Positions 14,799-15,387 of a stretch of 15,387 nucleotides of DNA are shown one piece after another. The translations under genes and the position numbers were made by a program. This stretch comes from Acidobacteria bacterium UBA6911 (GTDB lineage: Bacteria > Acidobacteriota > UBA6911), in contig DKBB01000277.1 in the NCBI GenBank assembly GCA_002451015.1, positions 2,110 through 17,496 of the forward strand. The letters run 5' to 3'. Below the pieces are notes generated by a model. That model was not told the origin of the DNA. It was given only the letters and a program-made list of their open reading frames with translations, and searched no databases. The first letter of the stretch is position 1. Each line of letters begins with the position of its first letter.

Positions 14799-15020
14799 AT
14801 GCTTGATAATATCATTCTCCTGGTCTTTGGCGTCTTGTCTCCCCTTGCGCTCGCCGTCGGGTTCTTCGGTTTCTGGATGGCCGTCCGGGCTTCGAAGCTC
14901 AAGGAGGCGGACCTCCGGATGTTCTTCTGGGCCGTGCTTGGCTTGGCGGGGTTCGTCTTCTCACTGGTGAGCTTCGCGTATTTTCTCCTGCCGATTCTCT
15001 CGGCACGACTGTTCGACTGA
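14799..15020 (+). CDS. Small two-helix membrane protein, unknown
   Basis: This 73-residue protein starts 23 nt after the TerC stop. Residues 4-29 and about 43-68 are strongly hydrophobic, separated by a charged turn ASKLKEADLR. No family is recognised. The same frame is open upstream inside TerC, but that part has no membrane or family signal, and ATG 14799 begins exactly at the hydrophobic segment, so I chose it. No ribosome site is seen. It may be co-transcribed with terC; a functional link is only suggested by position. Confidence 0.65.
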   Translation: MLDNIILLVFGVLSPLALAVGFFGFWMAVRASKLKEADLRMFFWAVLGLAGFVFSLVSFAYFLLPILSARLFD

Positions 15021-15106
15021 GGACCGGGTTGCATTTTCGCAGGAAAGTTTCGTATCGTCCTGAGGGCAGATCGATCACTCACCTTGTGGCACGGAGACCG
15101 AGTGTG

Positions 15107-15387
15107 ATGAAGACCCTCGTGATTGGCTTGGCTATTGTCCTGGCGGCGGTGGCTTCTTCCTGTACGGACAGCTCTCAGGGTCCCGAGGAGCCGCTGTTCG
15201 GGTCGCAAACCTATGTCATCCCCGGGACCTATACGTGGACTCCCGAAGGGACGAACCTTTCGGCCGTGATCATTGTGGTTGGTGGGGGCGGCGGAGGAGG
15301 AGGCGGGGCGAACGCGAATGCCCTGGCTGGACACGGTGGTTACGGCGGTGGCGGCGGCGGCGGAGGTGGCGGCGGTGGCGGCGGCGG
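15107..15387 (+). CDS. Polyglycine-rich lipoprotein, N-terminal part (cut by window edge)
   Basis: The frame is open to the window end, so 93 codons are visible without a stop. Residues 1-19 form a lipoprotein signal (MKTLVIGLAIVLAAVASSC; lipobox ASSC with Cys19). Then SQTYVIPGTYTWTPEGTNLSAVIIVVGG resembles the lead-in of glycine-rich surface domains found in phage tail adhesins and bacterial secreted proteins (a pattern of t.PaGtytvtvP.gv..v.v.vvGGGGGG). Nine glycines (59-67) follow, then a short ANANALAGHGG spacer, then fourteen glycines (80-93) up to the edge. GGAG lies 10 nt before the ATG. A cell-surface structural role is likely; the exact function is unknown. Confidence 0.75.
   Translation, partial: MKTLVIGLAIVLAAVASSCTDSSQGPEEPLFGSQTYVIPGTYTWTPEGTNLSAVIIVVGGGGGGGGGANANALAGHGGYGGGGGGGGGGGGGG
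15344..15387 (+). repeat. GGN codon repeat reaching the window end
   Basis: The last 44 bases are exclusively GGN codons (mostly GGC and GGT) with no interruption. A tract of this kind is difficult to assemble, and the window ends inside it. Confidence 0.85.

Overview
The window looks like a chromosomal segment from a Gram-negative bacterium. It has a MurB, a periplasm-facing DsbD, lipoproteins with lipoboxes and a PilX-like pilus protein. The order tRNA-Leu, tig, clpP, clpX, lon and the mix of QueD, FmdB, LemA and a PilX-like protein fit a Desulfobacterota-type (former Deltaproteobacteria) genome. That placement is an inference from content and order, not a phylogenetic result.

Left part (1-4519, minus strand): a protein-quality-control operon, read right to left: tRNA-Leu(UAG), trigger factor (tig), clpP, clpX, and the first 326 codons of lon, cut by the window edge. 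tig and clpP overlap, clpX follows clpP closely, and lon starts 8 nt after the clpX stop. Together these genes cover folding of nascent chains (Tig) and two ATP-dependent proteases (ClpXP, Lon). The tig, clpP and clpX starts all appear to be non-ATG.

Middle part (4520-12230): mostly single genes or pairs separated by divergent or convergent intergenic regions. queD (+) has a clear promoter and ribosome site. It is followed by a minus-strand lipoprotein with a TolB/FlgO-like N-terminal pattern and a plus-strand PilX-like protein. Next come a minus-strand FmdB zinc-ribbon protein, a decayed lemA remnant flanked by a hairpin repeat, and murB. A full-length thiol-disulfide interchange protein DsbD (+) is divergent from murB. 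The murB-dsbD spacer holds a perfect 9+9 inverted repeat next to a -10 box, and the dsbD message may be leaderless.

Right part (12231-15387, plus strand): an APC-superfamily amino-acid permease, a TerC/Alx-family membrane protein, a 73-residue two-helix membrane protein, and a lipoprotein that enters a polyglycine tract where the window ends. Base composition is visibly higher in G+C here than in the clp/lon part and ribosome-binding sites are poorer. This could be an acquired segment, a compositional domain, or an assembly join.

Most genes are recognisable housekeeping or membrane functions. The parts least explained by known families are the TolB/FlgO-like lipoprotein beside the solitary PilX-like gene, and the truncated polyglycine lipoprotein at the right end. 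No CRISPR array, insertion sequence, integrase or rRNA was seen.
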